Shown piece by piece: positions 12,597 to 23,403 of a stretch of DNA of 64,000 nucleotides. The DNA lies in the NCBI RefSeq assembly GCF_000372525.1, contig NZ_AQUR01000105.1:39435-103434 (forward strand), written 5' to 3'. Positions within the stretch are counted from its first letter, which is position 1; each line of letters opens with the position of its first letter. The notes beneath the pieces were generated by a model that was given only the letters and a program-made list of their open reading frames with translations, ran no database searches and was not told the DNA's origin. Source of the stretch: Cupriavidus neocaledonicus. GTDB taxonomy: Bacteria > Pseudomonadota > Gammaproteobacteria > Burkholderiales > Burkholderiaceae. Made by a program: the position numbers and the translations under genes.

Positions 12597-13600
12597 GCGA
12601 ACCGATTGCCACCCAGGCACCACCCCCGGCGATTCTGTTCGTCGATGACGAGGCGACCGCCGTCAAATATTTCCAGCGGGCCATCGGCGCGCTGGCGCCG
12701 GTGGTGACTGGCGGCTCGGTGGAGGAGGGCAAGACGCTGCTGGACGCTCACGCCGACAGCCTGGCCGTGCTGGTCTCGGACCAGCGCATGCCGGGCGAGT
12801 ACGGCAACGAACTGCTGCGCTATGCGCGCGAGCGCTACCCGCACATCGTGCGCATCCTGACCACCGCGTACTCGGAACTCGACCAGACCGTCGAGGCGGT
12901 GAACCAGGGGCAGATCCATCGCTATATCAAGAAGCCGTGGGATATCACCGCGCTGCGCATGGAGCTCAAGCAGGCGCTGGAAATGTCCGGCCTGCGCAAG
13001 GAGCGTGACCAGCTGGTGCGCGAGAAGCTGGCGGTGCTGCAGACCCAGACCGTGGCTACCCGCATCGGCATGCTGCACGCGCTGTGCGCAAGCCTGATTG
13101 GTCCGGGCCATTTCCAGCCGGTGGAGACTTACCTGGCGGCGGTCGACCTGGCGGGGGCCCGCAACGCCGATCCGGACTGGCAGCGCATGGACTACGCCGA
13201 CCTGGTTCGCGCCGAAGCCGAGCGCAGCGGCAGCTTTGGCCATGCAGTGGGCACATGCCTGGCCGGGCTGCGCAGCGCCAATGCGGGCAAGGGCGCTGCC
13301 GATGCCGCCGCCGTGATCGCCGACGCGCTCGGCAGCGAGGTGGTGCGCCGCGACGGCGATACGGTGGTCTGGACCCAGCCGGCCGCGCTGGCCGAGTTCC
13401 TGGCCCAGCCCGTGGGCACGGCGGTGTCGGCGCAGCATGCGGCCTGGCTGGCCAGCCTGCTGTGGCTCGAAGAGGCCGGCGGCGCGCTGAAGTTCGTGCG
13501 CGACGGCGACACCATTGTCTGCCGCGCTGCCCCGCGCAGCGACAGCTTCGCCTCCGACCGGCTGGCGGCATGGATCGAGCGCTTCTCGATGCCGGCCTGA
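12593..13600 (+). CDS. phcQ: PhcQ-like response regulator
   Basis: 335 residues. The receiver domain occupies residues 13-130, with FVDDE at 16-20, phospho-acceptor Asp63 in VSDQRMPG, and Lys110 in IKKPWD. It is followed by a helical linker and a C-terminal region of about 190 residues with no recognisable DNA-binding motif. In R. solanacearum PhcQ is the main response regulator controlling quorum-dependent genes. The four-base overlap with phcR indicates translational coupling. It is the last gene of the operon and is followed by a strong terminator shared with secF. Confidence 0.87.
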   Translation: MSEPIATQAPPPAILFVDDEATAVKYFQRAIGALAPVVTGGSVEEGKTLLDAHADSLAVLVSDQRMPGEYGNELLRYARERYPHIVRILTTAYSELDQTVEAVNQGQIHRYIKKPWDITALRMELKQALEMSGLRKERDQLVREKLAVLQTQTVATRIGMLHALCASLIGPGHFQPVETYLAAVDLAGARNADPDWQRMDYADLVRAEAERSGSFGHAVGTCLAGLRSANAGKGAADAAAVIADALGSEVVRRDGDTVVWTQPAALAEFLAQPVGTAVSAQHAAWLASLLWLEEAGGALKFVRDGDTIVCRAAPRSDSFASDRLAAWIERFSMPA

Positions 13601-13645
13601 GTCTGGCGGCCGCGGCTGTTGCCGGCCTTCGGGCCGGCCATGAAA

Positions 13646-13676
13646 AACGGCGCCCCGCGGGGCGCCGTTCTGTTTT
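13646..13676. terminator. Bidirectional terminator between phcQ and secF
   Basis: The perfect palindrome AACGGCGCCCCG/CGGGGCGCCGTT is flanked by CTGTTTT on the right and by GAAAAA on the left (TTTTTC on the other strand). It can therefore stop transcription from phcQ and from the convergent secF. Confidence 0.9.
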
Positions 13677-13691
13677 GCGGCAGGGCCGGCC

Positions 13692-14663
13692 TCAGGCCTG
13701 CGCGCCGTAGTTGGGGTCGTTGCGGTCGGTCGACTCGCCCTTCTTCTCGCCCTTGACCAGGTCCTCGCGCTTCACGCCGAGCCACATCGCCAGCGCCGCG
13801 GCGACGAACACCGACGAGTAGATGCCGAACAGGATGCCCACCGTCAGCGCCAGCGCGAAGTAGTGCAGCGTCGGGCCGCCGAAGAAGAACATCGACAGCA
13901 CCATCATTTCGGTCGAGCCGTGGGTGATGATGGTCCGCGACATGGTGCTGGTGATGGCATGGTCGATGACCTCGTGGGTGGTCATCTTGCGGTACTTGCG
14001 GAAGGCTTCGCGGATCCGGTCGAAGATCACCACCGACTCGTTCACCGAGTAGCCCAGCACCGCCAGGATCGCCGCCAGCACCGACAGCGAGAATTCCCAC
14101 TGGAAGAAGGCGAAGAAGCCCAGGATGATGACGATGTCGTGCAGGTTGGCGATGATGCCCGCCACCGCGAACTTCCACTCGAAGCGGAACGACAGGTAGA
14201 TCACGATGCCCGCCACCACGCACAGCAGCGCCAGCAGGCCGTCGGTGGCGAGCTCCTTGCCCACCTGCGGGCCGACGAACTCGACGCGCTGCAGCTTGAC
14301 GTCAGGCGAGGCCGCGGTGAGCGCGCCCATCACCTGCTCGCTCTGCTGGGCCGAGGTCGCGGGCTTGCCGTCCGGGCCCTTTTGCAGCGGCAGGCGGATC
14401 ATCACGTCGCGCGAGGTGCCGAAATTCTGCACCTGCACGTCGGTGTAGCCGAGCTTGCCCACCTGGCCGCGGATCTTTTCCAGGTCGGCCGCCTGCTGGT
14501 AGCTGACCTCCATCACCGTGCCGCCGGTGAATTCGATCGACAGGTGCAGGCCCTTTTGCCAGAGGAAGAACACGGCCGCGGCAAACGTCAGGAAGGAGAT
14601 CACGTTGAAGATCAACGCGTGCTTCATGAACGGAATGTCGCGCCGGATGCGGAAGAATTCCAT
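13692..14663 (-). CDS. secF: Protein translocase subunit SecF
   Basis: 323 residues with six predicted membrane helices and a large periplasmic loop after helix 1. The family motif IEFTGGTVMEVSYQ is present near residue 45, and the conserved GYSVNESVVIFDRIRE motif is near residue 220. SecF works with SecD to drive the late stages of protein export. It is the last gene of the queA-tgt-yajC-secD-secF order, 41 bp after secD. Confidence 0.96.
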   Translation of the reverse strand: MEFFRIRRDIPFMKHALIFNVISFLTFAAAVFFLWQKGLHLSIEFTGGTVMEVSYQQAADLEKIRGQVGKLGYTDVQVQNFGTSRDVMIRLPLQKGPDGKPATSAQQSEQVMGALTAASPDVKLQRVEFVGPQVGKELATDGLLALLCVVAGIVIYLSFRFEWKFAVAGIIANLHDIVIILGFFAFFQWEFSLSVLAAILAVLGYSVNESVVIFDRIREAFRKYRKMTTHEVIDHAITSTMSRTIITHGSTEMMVLSMFFFGGPTLHYFALALTVGILFGIYSSVFVAAALAMWLGVKREDLVKGEKKGESTDRNDPNYGAQA

Positions 14664-14704
14664 GTTGAATCCTGTTCTGTACTACGTGTTGTGCCGCGGG
14701 CCGC

Positions 14705-16576
14705 TTACTTGGCGACCGGCGTGTCGGTGGTATTGCCCGGCTTCCAGATCTGGCCGATGGCCACGCTCTGCAGCTTCTTCTTGCGGCCGTACCAGAGATT
14801 GACCAGGCCGCGGTTGAAGAACACCGCCGAGAACATCGAGGTCAGGATGCCCAGGCAGTGCACCACGGCAAAGCCGCGCACCGGGCCCGAACCGAACGCC
14901 AGCAGCGCCAGGCCGGCGATCAGCGTGGTCACGTTGGAGTCCAGGATGGTGGCCCAGGCGCGGTCGAAACCGACCGCGATCGCCACCTGCGGCGACGCGC
15001 CGGCGCGCAGTTCCTCGCGGATGCGCTCGTTGATCAGCACGTTGGCGTCGATGGCCATGCCCAGCACCAGCGCGATGGCGGCGATGCCAGGCAGCGTCAG
15101 CGTGGCCTGCAGCATCGACAGCACCGCGATCAGCAGCAGCAGGTTCACGCCCAGCGCGATCACCGAGAACACGCCGAACAGCATGTAATACAGGATCATG
15201 AACACGCCGATGGCGGCAAAGCCATAGGCAACCGAATCGAAGCCCTTCTCGATGTTCTCCGCACCCAGCGACGGGCCGATGGTGCGCTCTTCGATGATCT
15301 CCATCGGCGCGGCCAGCGAGCCGGCGCGCAGCAGCAGGGCCAGGTCGTTGGCGGCTTCGGTGGAGTAGGAGCCGGTGATCTGGAAGCTCGAGCCCAGTTC
15401 GGACTGGATCGTCGCCACCGTCAGCACTTCGCCCTTGCCCTTCTCGAACAGCACGATCGCCATCGGCTTCTTCAGGTTCTCGCGCGAGACATCGCGCAGC
15501 ACGCGGCCGCCCTGTGCGTCGAGCTTGATGTTGACCGAAGGCTGCTGGTTCTGGTCGAAGCCGGCCGAGGCGCTTTCGATGCGGTCGCCGGTGAAGATGA
15601 CCTGCTTCTTCAGCACCACCGGGGCGCCGTTGCCCTGCGTGAACAGTTCGCTGCCAAACGGGATCGGGTCGCCCGGGCGCGGGCTGCGCGGCGCGTCGTT
15701 GTCGACCAGGCGCGCTTCCAGCGTGGCGGTGCGGCCGATGATGTCCTTGGCCTTGGCGGTGTCCTGCACGCCCGGCAGCTGCACCACGATGCGGTCGGCG
15801 CCTTGCTGCTGGATCACCGGCTCGGCCACGCCGAGCTCGTTGACGCGGTTGTGCAGGGTGGTGATGTTCTGCTTGACCGCGGCGTCCTGCACGGCGCGGC
15901 GGGCGGCCTCGGTGAAGGTGCCGACGATGTTGTTGCCGTCCATGGCGAAGGCCACTTCGCGCACGTTGTCGGTCAGCAGCGCGCGCGCGCGGCCGGCGTC
16001 GTCGGCGTTGTTGAAGCGCACCGTCAGGCGCTCGCCGTCGCGGTCGATGCCGCCGTGGCGGATGTTCTTGTCGCGCAGCAGCGTGCGCGCGTCGCCGGCC
16101 AGGCTGTCGAGCTTCTTGTCGACCGCGCCCTTCATGTCGACCTGCAGCAGGAAGTGCACGCCGCCGCGCAGGTCCAGGCCCAGGTACATCGGCAGCGCGT
16201 GCAGCGAAGTCAGCCAGCGCGGCGAGCCCGAAAGCAGGTTGAGCGCGACCACGTAGGCGGGATCGGACGCGTCCGGGTTCAGCGTGCGCGACAGCACGTC
16301 CTTGGCCTTGAGCTGCTCGTCAGTGGTGCGGAAGCGCGCCTTGACCGAGCCCGACTGGCCGGAAATATCGAAGAAGACGCCGTCTGGCTGCAGCTGGTTC
16401 TGCGCCAGGATCTCTTCGACCTGCTTCTGCATCGACAGGTCGACCTTGACCGTGGCCTTGCCCGAGGACACCTGCACGGCAGGCGCCTCGCCGAAGAAGT
16501 TCGGCAAGGTGTAGATGATGCCGATGGCCAGGGCCACCAGGATCACGAGGTATTTCCAAAGCGGATAACGATTCAT
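14705..16576 (-). CDS. secD: Protein translocase subunit SecD
   Basis: 623 residues. One N-terminal helix (MNRYPLWKYLVILVALAIGI) precedes a long periplasmic region containing GLDLRGGVHFLLQV. Five C-terminal helices include the conserved VLGMAIDANVLINERIREE motif. SecD is the proton-driven export accessory subunit. Its length is normal for betaproteobacteria. It lies 210 bp after yajC; that gap contains GC-rich inverted repeats but no gene that I can support. Confidence 0.96.
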   Translation of the reverse strand: MNRYPLWKYLVILVALAIGIIYTLPNFFGEAPAVQVSSGKATVKVDLSMQKQVEEILAQNQLQPDGVFFDISGQSGSVKARFRTTDEQLKAKDVLSRTLNPDASDPAYVVALNLLSGSPRWLTSLHALPMYLGLDLRGGVHFLLQVDMKGAVDKKLDSLAGDARTLLRDKNIRHGGIDRDGERLTVRFNNADDAGRARALLTDNVREVAFAMDGNNIVGTFTEAARRAVQDAAVKQNITTLHNRVNELGVAEPVIQQQGADRIVVQLPGVQDTAKAKDIIGRTATLEARLVDNDAPRSPRPGDPIPFGSELFTQGNGAPVVLKKQVIFTGDRIESASAGFDQNQQPSVNIKLDAQGGRVLRDVSRENLKKPMAIVLFEKGKGEVLTVATIQSELGSSFQITGSYSTEAANDLALLLRAGSLAAPMEIIEERTIGPSLGAENIEKGFDSVAYGFAAIGVFMILYYMLFGVFSVIALGVNLLLLIAVLSMLQATLTLPGIAAIALVLGMAIDANVLINERIREELRAGASPQVAIAVGFDRAWATILDSNVTTLIAGLALLAFGSGPVRGFAVVHCLGILTSMFSAVFFNRGLVNLWYGRKKKLQSVAIGQIWKPGNTTDTPVAK

Positions 16577-16785
16577 CTCGGGCCAGTCATTCAGCGGTTG
16601 GCGGGGCCGGCGCAGGCGAGGCGCGCCACGTCGGCGGCGCCGAACCGGTTTGGCAAACAGCCGCCTGGCAGCCGCGGAGCGAAGCCGCGGGGGCTTCGTC
16701 GGGCTGGATCAGGCGGCTGCCGGGGCATGCGCGAACGGGCATGCCGGAAAAGACAAAGGCGGGAGTCGCGCGCGCGATCCGGGGA

Positions 16786-17112
16786 TCAGAGCGCCTTCAG
16801 CGAGCCCTTGGGCAGCACCGTGGTCACGGCATTCTTCTGCACCGTGATCTCGGTGCCTTCGGCGACTTCCAGGCTGACGTACTGGTCGGTGACCTTGGTC
16901 ACGCGGCCCAGGATGCCGCCGGCGGTAACGACTTCGTCGTTCTTGGCCAGCGCTTCGAGCATTGCCTTGGCTTCCTTCTGGCGCTTCATCTGCGGGCGGA
17001 TCATGATGAACCACAGCACACCAAACATCAGGATGATGGGCAGGAAGCTCATCAGGCCGCCAGCCGCGCCGCCGGCACCGGCGGTCTGGGCAAATGCGTT
17101 AGAAATCAGCAC
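16786..17112 (-). CDS. yajC: Preprotein translocase accessory subunit YajC
   Basis: 108 residues. A single N-terminal membrane helix (GLMSFLPIILMFGVLWFIMI) is followed by the family segment RPQMKRQKEAKAMLEALAKN and a short Sm-like domain. YajC associates with SecDF. It stands between tgt (189 bp upstream) and secD on the same strand, the usual arrangement. Confidence 0.95.
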   Translation of the reverse strand: MLISNAFAQTAGAGGAAGGLMSFLPIILMFGVLWFIMIRPQMKRQKEAKAMLEALAKNDEVVTAGGILGRVTKVTDQYVSLEVAEGTEITVQKNAVTTVLPKGSLKAL

Positions 17113-17300
17113 GTTGATTCTCCGTCACAAAAGTCAGTCAATTAATCGAACATTCTACCATTCGCACCTGGCCCGCCCTTGGCATTCTAGGGCGGAATAC
17201 GGGTTTGTTCGGGTGCGTTGGGGACAACTTGCGCGGTGGCTGCCGCGCCTCGACCGGCTATTCGACCGCGGGCGGCGGGAAAGTTCGCGCCGCCGGCTTG

Positions 17301-19518
<2,218 letters not shown>

Positions 19519-19595
19519 CGTGGGAAGGGCGGGCTGCGCGGTCTGCGGGCGGTGGAGCATGGCGCATCACTGCGCTGCCCGGGTTGGCAGCCGGC

Positions 19596-19630
19596 ATGGG
19601 TACAATCGGCGAATCCGATATTGTAAGGCC
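19596..19630. promoter_or_regulatory. Divergent -10-like pair between queA and recG
   Basis: TACAAT (19601-19606) on the + strand and TACAAT (19625-19620) on the - strand face apart, as expected for divergent promoters of recG and queA. Neither has a clear -35 box at normal spacing. Confidence 0.35.
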
Positions 19631-19732
19631 ACGGGCGCGCTTGCCGCCGCGCCGGGCGTGATACCCGCCATTCGCCGGCGCCGCGCCAGCCAGTCCAGAA
19701 GCCCGCAGCGACTGCTGCCAACTTATTCGCCG

Positions 19733-21925
19733 ATGCCCGGAACCGCCGCCGAACCGATCCAGGACCCTGCCGACGCCAACGACGCCAGCGACACGGCGGC
19801 GCCCGCGCGCGGCAAGGCCGGTGCGGCCAAGGGCAAGGCCGCCGGCTCTGGCGCATCCACCGCTGCCGCCCGCCTGGCCAAGCTGGGCTTGCGCCGCCCG
19901 GTCGACCTGGTGCTGCACCTGCCGATGCGCTACGAGGACGAGACCACGGTGGTGCCGATCGCCGAGGCCATCCACCGTGCCGGGCTGGGGCTGCCGGCGC
20001 AGGTGGAAGGCGAGGTCATTTCCAACGAAGTCACGTTCCGGCCGCGCCGCCAGCTGGTGGTGAAGCTTGCCGACGACAGCGGCGAGCTGACCCTGCGCTT
20101 CCTGAACTTCTACGGCAGCCAGACCAGGCAGATGGCCGAAGGCGTGCGCCTGCGCGTGCGCGGCGAGGTGCGCGGCGGCTTTTTCGGTGCCGAGATGGTC
20201 CATCCGACGGTGCGCCCGGTGCTGGCGGGCGAGGCGCTGCCCGACCGCCTGACGCCGGTGTACCCGTCCACCGCCGGCATCCCGCAGGCCTATTTGCGCA
20301 AGGCGATCGGCGGCGCGCTGGCGCGCACGCCCTTGCCCGAGACGCTGCCCCAACCGGTGCTGAAGGGCCCGCTGGCGCGCCTGCAGCTGCGTCCGCTGGC
20401 CGACTGCCTGCGGCTGCTGCACGCGCCGCCGCCGCAGGAAAGCGAGGCCGCGCTGGCCGACCGCTCGCACCCGGCCTGGCAGCGCGTCAAGTTCGACGAG
20501 CTGCTGGCGCAGCAGATCTCGCTGCGGCGCGCGCACGCGGCGCGCCGCGACAAGACCGCGCCGACCATGCCGCGCCGCGAGGGCGGGCTGCTCACGCGTT
20601 TCCTGGCGGCCTTGCCGTTCCGGCTGACCGGCGCGCAGCAGCGCGTGGTCGGCGAAATCGCCGCCGACATGACCCTGCCGCACCCGATGCACCGGCTGCT
20701 GCAGGGCGACGTCGGCAGCGGCAAGACCATCGTCGCCGCGCTGGCGGCTTGCCAGGCCATCGATGCCGGTTTCCAGGCGGCGCTGATGGCGCCGACCGAG
20801 ATCCTGGCCGAGCAGCATTTCCGCAAGCTGTCGGCTTGGCTGGAGCCGCTGGGCGTGCCCGTGGTGTGGCTGGCCGGCAGCCAGAAGGCGCGCGACAAGC
20901 GCGCGGCGGTGGCGCGCGTGGAATCGGGCGAGGCCCAGCTGGTGATCGGCACCCATGCGCTGATCCAGGACACCGTGCGTTTTGCCAGGCTGGGGCTGTC
21001 GGTGGTCGACGAGCAGCACCGCTTCGGCGTGGCCCAGCGGCTGGCGCTGCGGGGCAAGGCCGGCGCGGCCGAGGCGCCGGCTGCCATCAGCGCGGCCGAA
21101 ACCGTGCCGCACCAGCTGATGATGTCGGCCACGCCGATCCCGCGCACGCTGGCCATGACGTACTACGCCGACCTCGACGTCTCGGTGATCGATGAACTGC
21201 CGCCGGGGCGCACGCCCATCGTCACGCGCCTGGTCAACGACGAGCGCCGCGACGAGGTGATCGGGCGCATCCACCATGCCGCCGCCGAGGGCCGCCAGGT
21301 CTACTGGGTGTGCCCGCTGATCGAGGAAAGCGAGGCGCTGCAGCTGCAGACCGCGGTCGAGACCTACGAGACCCTGGTGGCGGCGCTGCCCGACCTGCGC
21401 GTGGGCCTGGTGCACGGGCGCCTGCCGCCGGCGGAGAAGGCCGCGGTGATGGATGACTTCAGCGCCAACCGGCTGCAGGTGCTGGTGGCCACCACCGTGA
21501 TCGAGGTGGGGGTGGACGTGCCCAATGCCTCGCTGATGGTGATCGAGCATGCCGAGCGCTTTGGCCTGGCGCAGCTGCACCAGCTGCGCGGCCGGGTCGG
21601 GCGCGGCAGCGCCGAATCGGTCTGCCTGCTGATGTACCAGGCGCCGCTGTCGCCCACCGCGCGCGAGCGCCTGGCGACCATGCGCGAGACCACCGACGGC
21701 TTCGAGATCGCGCGGCGCGACCTGGAAATCCGCGGCCCGGGCGAATTCCTCGGCGCGCGCCAGTCCGGCGAGGCGATGTTGCGCTTTGCCGACCTGCAGA
21801 CCGATGCCTGGCTGGTGGAGTACGCCCAGGCAGCGGCCGAGCTGATGCTGGCGCACTATCCGGAAGCGGTCGAAGCGCACCTGTCGCGCTGGCTGGGTGG
21901 ACGCGAGCACTACCTGAAGGCCTGA
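19733..21925 (+). CDS. recG: ATP-dependent DNA helicase RecG
   Basis: 730 residues. RecG remodels stalled forks and Holliday junctions. An OB-fold wedge domain lies near residues 80-180, Walker A LQGDVGSGKT near residue 325, the DEQH box (VVDEQHRFGVAQR) near residue 425, and helicase motif VI in HQLRGRVGRG. The first 45 residues are Ala/Gly/Asp-rich and not conserved, so the start is uncertain. The frame is open as far as 19358, but that stretch overlaps the queA start. Confidence 0.95.
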   Translation: MPGTAAEPIQDPADANDASDTAAPARGKAGAAKGKAAGSGASTAAARLAKLGLRRPVDLVLHLPMRYEDETTVVPIAEAIHRAGLGLPAQVEGEVISNEVTFRPRRQLVVKLADDSGELTLRFLNFYGSQTRQMAEGVRLRVRGEVRGGFFGAEMVHPTVRPVLAGEALPDRLTPVYPSTAGIPQAYLRKAIGGALARTPLPETLPQPVLKGPLARLQLRPLADCLRLLHAPPPQESEAALADRSHPAWQRVKFDELLAQQISLRRAHAARRDKTAPTMPRREGGLLTRFLAALPFRLTGAQQRVVGEIAADMTLPHPMHRLLQGDVGSGKTIVAALAACQAIDAGFQAALMAPTEILAEQHFRKLSAWLEPLGVPVVWLAGSQKARDKRAAVARVESGEAQLVIGTHALIQDTVRFARLGLSVVDEQHRFGVAQRLALRGKAGAAEAPAAISAAETVPHQLMMSATPIPRTLAMTYYADLDVSVIDELPPGRTPIVTRLVNDERRDEVIGRIHHAAAEGRQVYWVCPLIEESEALQLQTAVETYETLVAALPDLRVGLVHGRLPPAEKAAVMDDFSANRLQVLVATTVIEVGVDVPNASLMVIEHAERFGLAQLHQLRGRVGRGSAESVCLLMYQAPLSPTARERLATMRETTDGFEIARRDLEIRGPGEFLGARQSGEAMLRFADLQTDAWLVEYAQAAAELMLAHYPEAVEAHLSRWLGGREHYLKA

Positions 21926-22046
21926 TCGAAGTCTTGCTGGCGGGCTTTGTGCCGGAGCCGGCGCATACCGGCTCGCGTGAAGTGGGCACTCTGACAGATC
22001 CGACAATCGAAGGTAAAATCTATCGCCTACCCGGATTTGATAAGTC

Positions 22047-22997
22047 ATGACGCTCACCGAACTCAAGTACATCGTCGCCGTGGCGCGCGAGCGCCATTTC
22101 GGCCGGGCCGCCGAAGCCTGCTTCGTGTCGCAGCCGACGCTGTCAGTCGCCATCAAGAAGCTGGAAGACGAACTCAACGTGCAGATCTTCGAGCGCGGCA
22201 CCTCCGAGGTGTCGGTGACATCGGTCGGCGAGCAGATCGTGGCGCAGGCCCAGCGTGTGCTGGAGCAGACCATGGCGATCCGCGAGATCGCCAAGCAGGG
22301 CAAGGACCCGCTGGCGGGGCCGCTGCGCGTGGGCGTGATCTACACCATCGGGCCGTACCTGCTGCCGTCGCTGGTCAAGCAGATGATCGACACCGTGCCG
22401 CAGATGCCGCTGATGCTGCAGGAGAACTACACCCACAAGCTGATCGAGCTGCTCAAGCAGGGCGAGATCGACTGCGCGGTGATGGCCGAGCCGTTCCCAG
22501 ATTCCGGCCTGACGGTGCGCCCGCTCTATGACGAGCCCTTTGTCGTGGCGGTGCCGCGTGGCCACCAGCTGGCGCAGGTGCAAGCGGTCGATCCCGAGGA
22601 ACTGAAGCAGCAGACCATGCTGCTGCTGGGCAGCGGCCACTGCTTCCGCGACCACGTACTGGGCGTGTGCCCCGAGCTGTCGCGCTTTTCGCAGGCGGCC
22701 GACGGCATCCAGAAGACCTTCGAGGGCTCGTCGCTCGAGACCATCCGCCATATGGTGGCCAGCGGCGTCGGCATCACCGTGCTGCCGCGCACCTCGGTGC
22801 CCGACCTGAAGGCCAAGGGCGACATGCTGTCGTATGTGCCGTTTGCCGACCCGGTGCCCGACCGGCGCGTGGTGCTGGCCTGGCGCAAGAGCTTCACCCG
22901 GCTGCCGGCGATGGAGGCACTGGCCAACGCCGTGGCCGCGTGCGACCTGCCCGGCGTGCGCAAGCTCGACGCCAAGGAACTGGCCGAAGCCGCCTGA
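22047..22997 (+). CDS. oxyR: LysR-type peroxide sensor OxyR
   Basis: 316 residues. An N-terminal winged helix (MTLTELKYIVAVARERHFGR, VSQPTLSVAIKKLE) is followed by a LysR effector domain. The two redox cysteines of OxyR are present as Cys199 and Cys208 in GHCFRDHVLGVC, which oxidise to a disulfide in response to peroxide. The gene is directly upstream of katA, and dps follows, both classic OxyR targets. A terminator lies 26 bp after the stop. Confidence 0.95.
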   Translation: MTLTELKYIVAVARERHFGRAAEACFVSQPTLSVAIKKLEDELNVQIFERGTSEVSVTSVGEQIVAQAQRVLEQTMAIREIAKQGKDPLAGPLRVGVIYTIGPYLLPSLVKQMIDTVPQMPLMLQENYTHKLIELLKQGEIDCAVMAEPFPDSGLTVRPLYDEPFVVAVPRGHQLAQVQAVDPEELKQQTMLLLGSGHCFRDHVLGVCPELSRFSQAADGIQKTFEGSSLETIRHMVASGVGITVLPRTSVPDLKAKGDMLSYVPFADPVPDRRVVLAWRKSFTRLPAMEALANAVAACDLPGVRKLDAKELAEAA

Positions 22998-23022
22998 GCG
23001 TCGCGTCGAATAGCCGTCCATG

Positions 23023-23060
23023 CAACGGCCGCAGCGGAGATTCCGCTGCGGCCGTTGTCA
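23023..23060 (+). terminator. Terminator hairpin after oxyR
   Basis: CAACGGCCGCAGCGGA and TCCGCTGCGGCCGTTG form a perfect 16-bp stem with a 3-base loop, followed by TCATTTG. The T-tract is weak but the stem is very strong. Confidence 0.8.
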
Positions 23061-23141
23061 TTTGTGGGTTTCCAGACCGGTCATTTCCCGGAGCTGGTTT
23101 GGGCGGGCACCGGCCGCTGGCACAAGTTTCACTAACCCTAA

Positions 23142-23156
23142 ATAGATTCGACCTAA
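23142..23156. promoter_or_regulatory. Candidate OxyR-binding half-site upstream of katA
   Basis: ATAGATTCGACCTAA matches the E. coli OxyR pattern ATAG-n-T-nnn-A-n-CTAT at nine of ten specified positions (last base differs). It is in an unusually AT-rich patch (23130-23205) of an otherwise GC-rich region, about 260 bp upstream of katA and 95 bp before the small ORF at 23251. A second, weaker ATAG-type site is at 23190. The 400-base oxyR-katA gap otherwise holds the terminator and the small ORF. Confidence 0.55.
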
Positions 23157-23250
23157 TACATAGGTATAAATAATTAAATTCTCAACCTGATAGATAATTT
23201 GTAGACTGGCTCTTGTCGATGCAGCGGGCGCCGACGCAAGACAGGAACCG

Positions 23251-23364
23251 ATGATGAGCACCAGCGCCCAGTCACTGAAAACCATACCGACCCAGCCCCG
23301 TTTTTCCCTCCGCATGGGGCGCTGCCTGCTCGATTGCCTTGCCTGCTATGCCGCCGCGCACTGA
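23251..23364 (+). CDS. Small cysteine-containing ORF upstream of katA, unknown function
   Basis: A 37-codon frame beginning with two ATG codons, with AGGAA placed 6 bases before the second ATG. The predicted peptide ends in an RCLLDCLACYAAAH tail carrying three cysteines (Cys25, Cys29, Cys32). It ends 39 bp before katA on the same strand, between the candidate OxyR promoter and the catalase, so it would be on the same transcript. I do not recognise a family. It could be a leader peptide, a small redox or metal-binding protein, or chance. Confidence 0.4.
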   Translation: MMSTSAQSLKTIPTQPRFSLRMGRCLLDCLACYAAAH

Positions 23365-23403
23365 GGCGGCATTCCCTTTCAGCCCACCCACAAAGAGGAA
23401 AAG

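Noticed and set aside
23058-23315. 85-codon frame on the - strand in the oxyR-katA gap
   Set aside because: Covers the terminator and the AT-rich promoter region, has no ribosome site, and lies opposite the better-supported small ORF.
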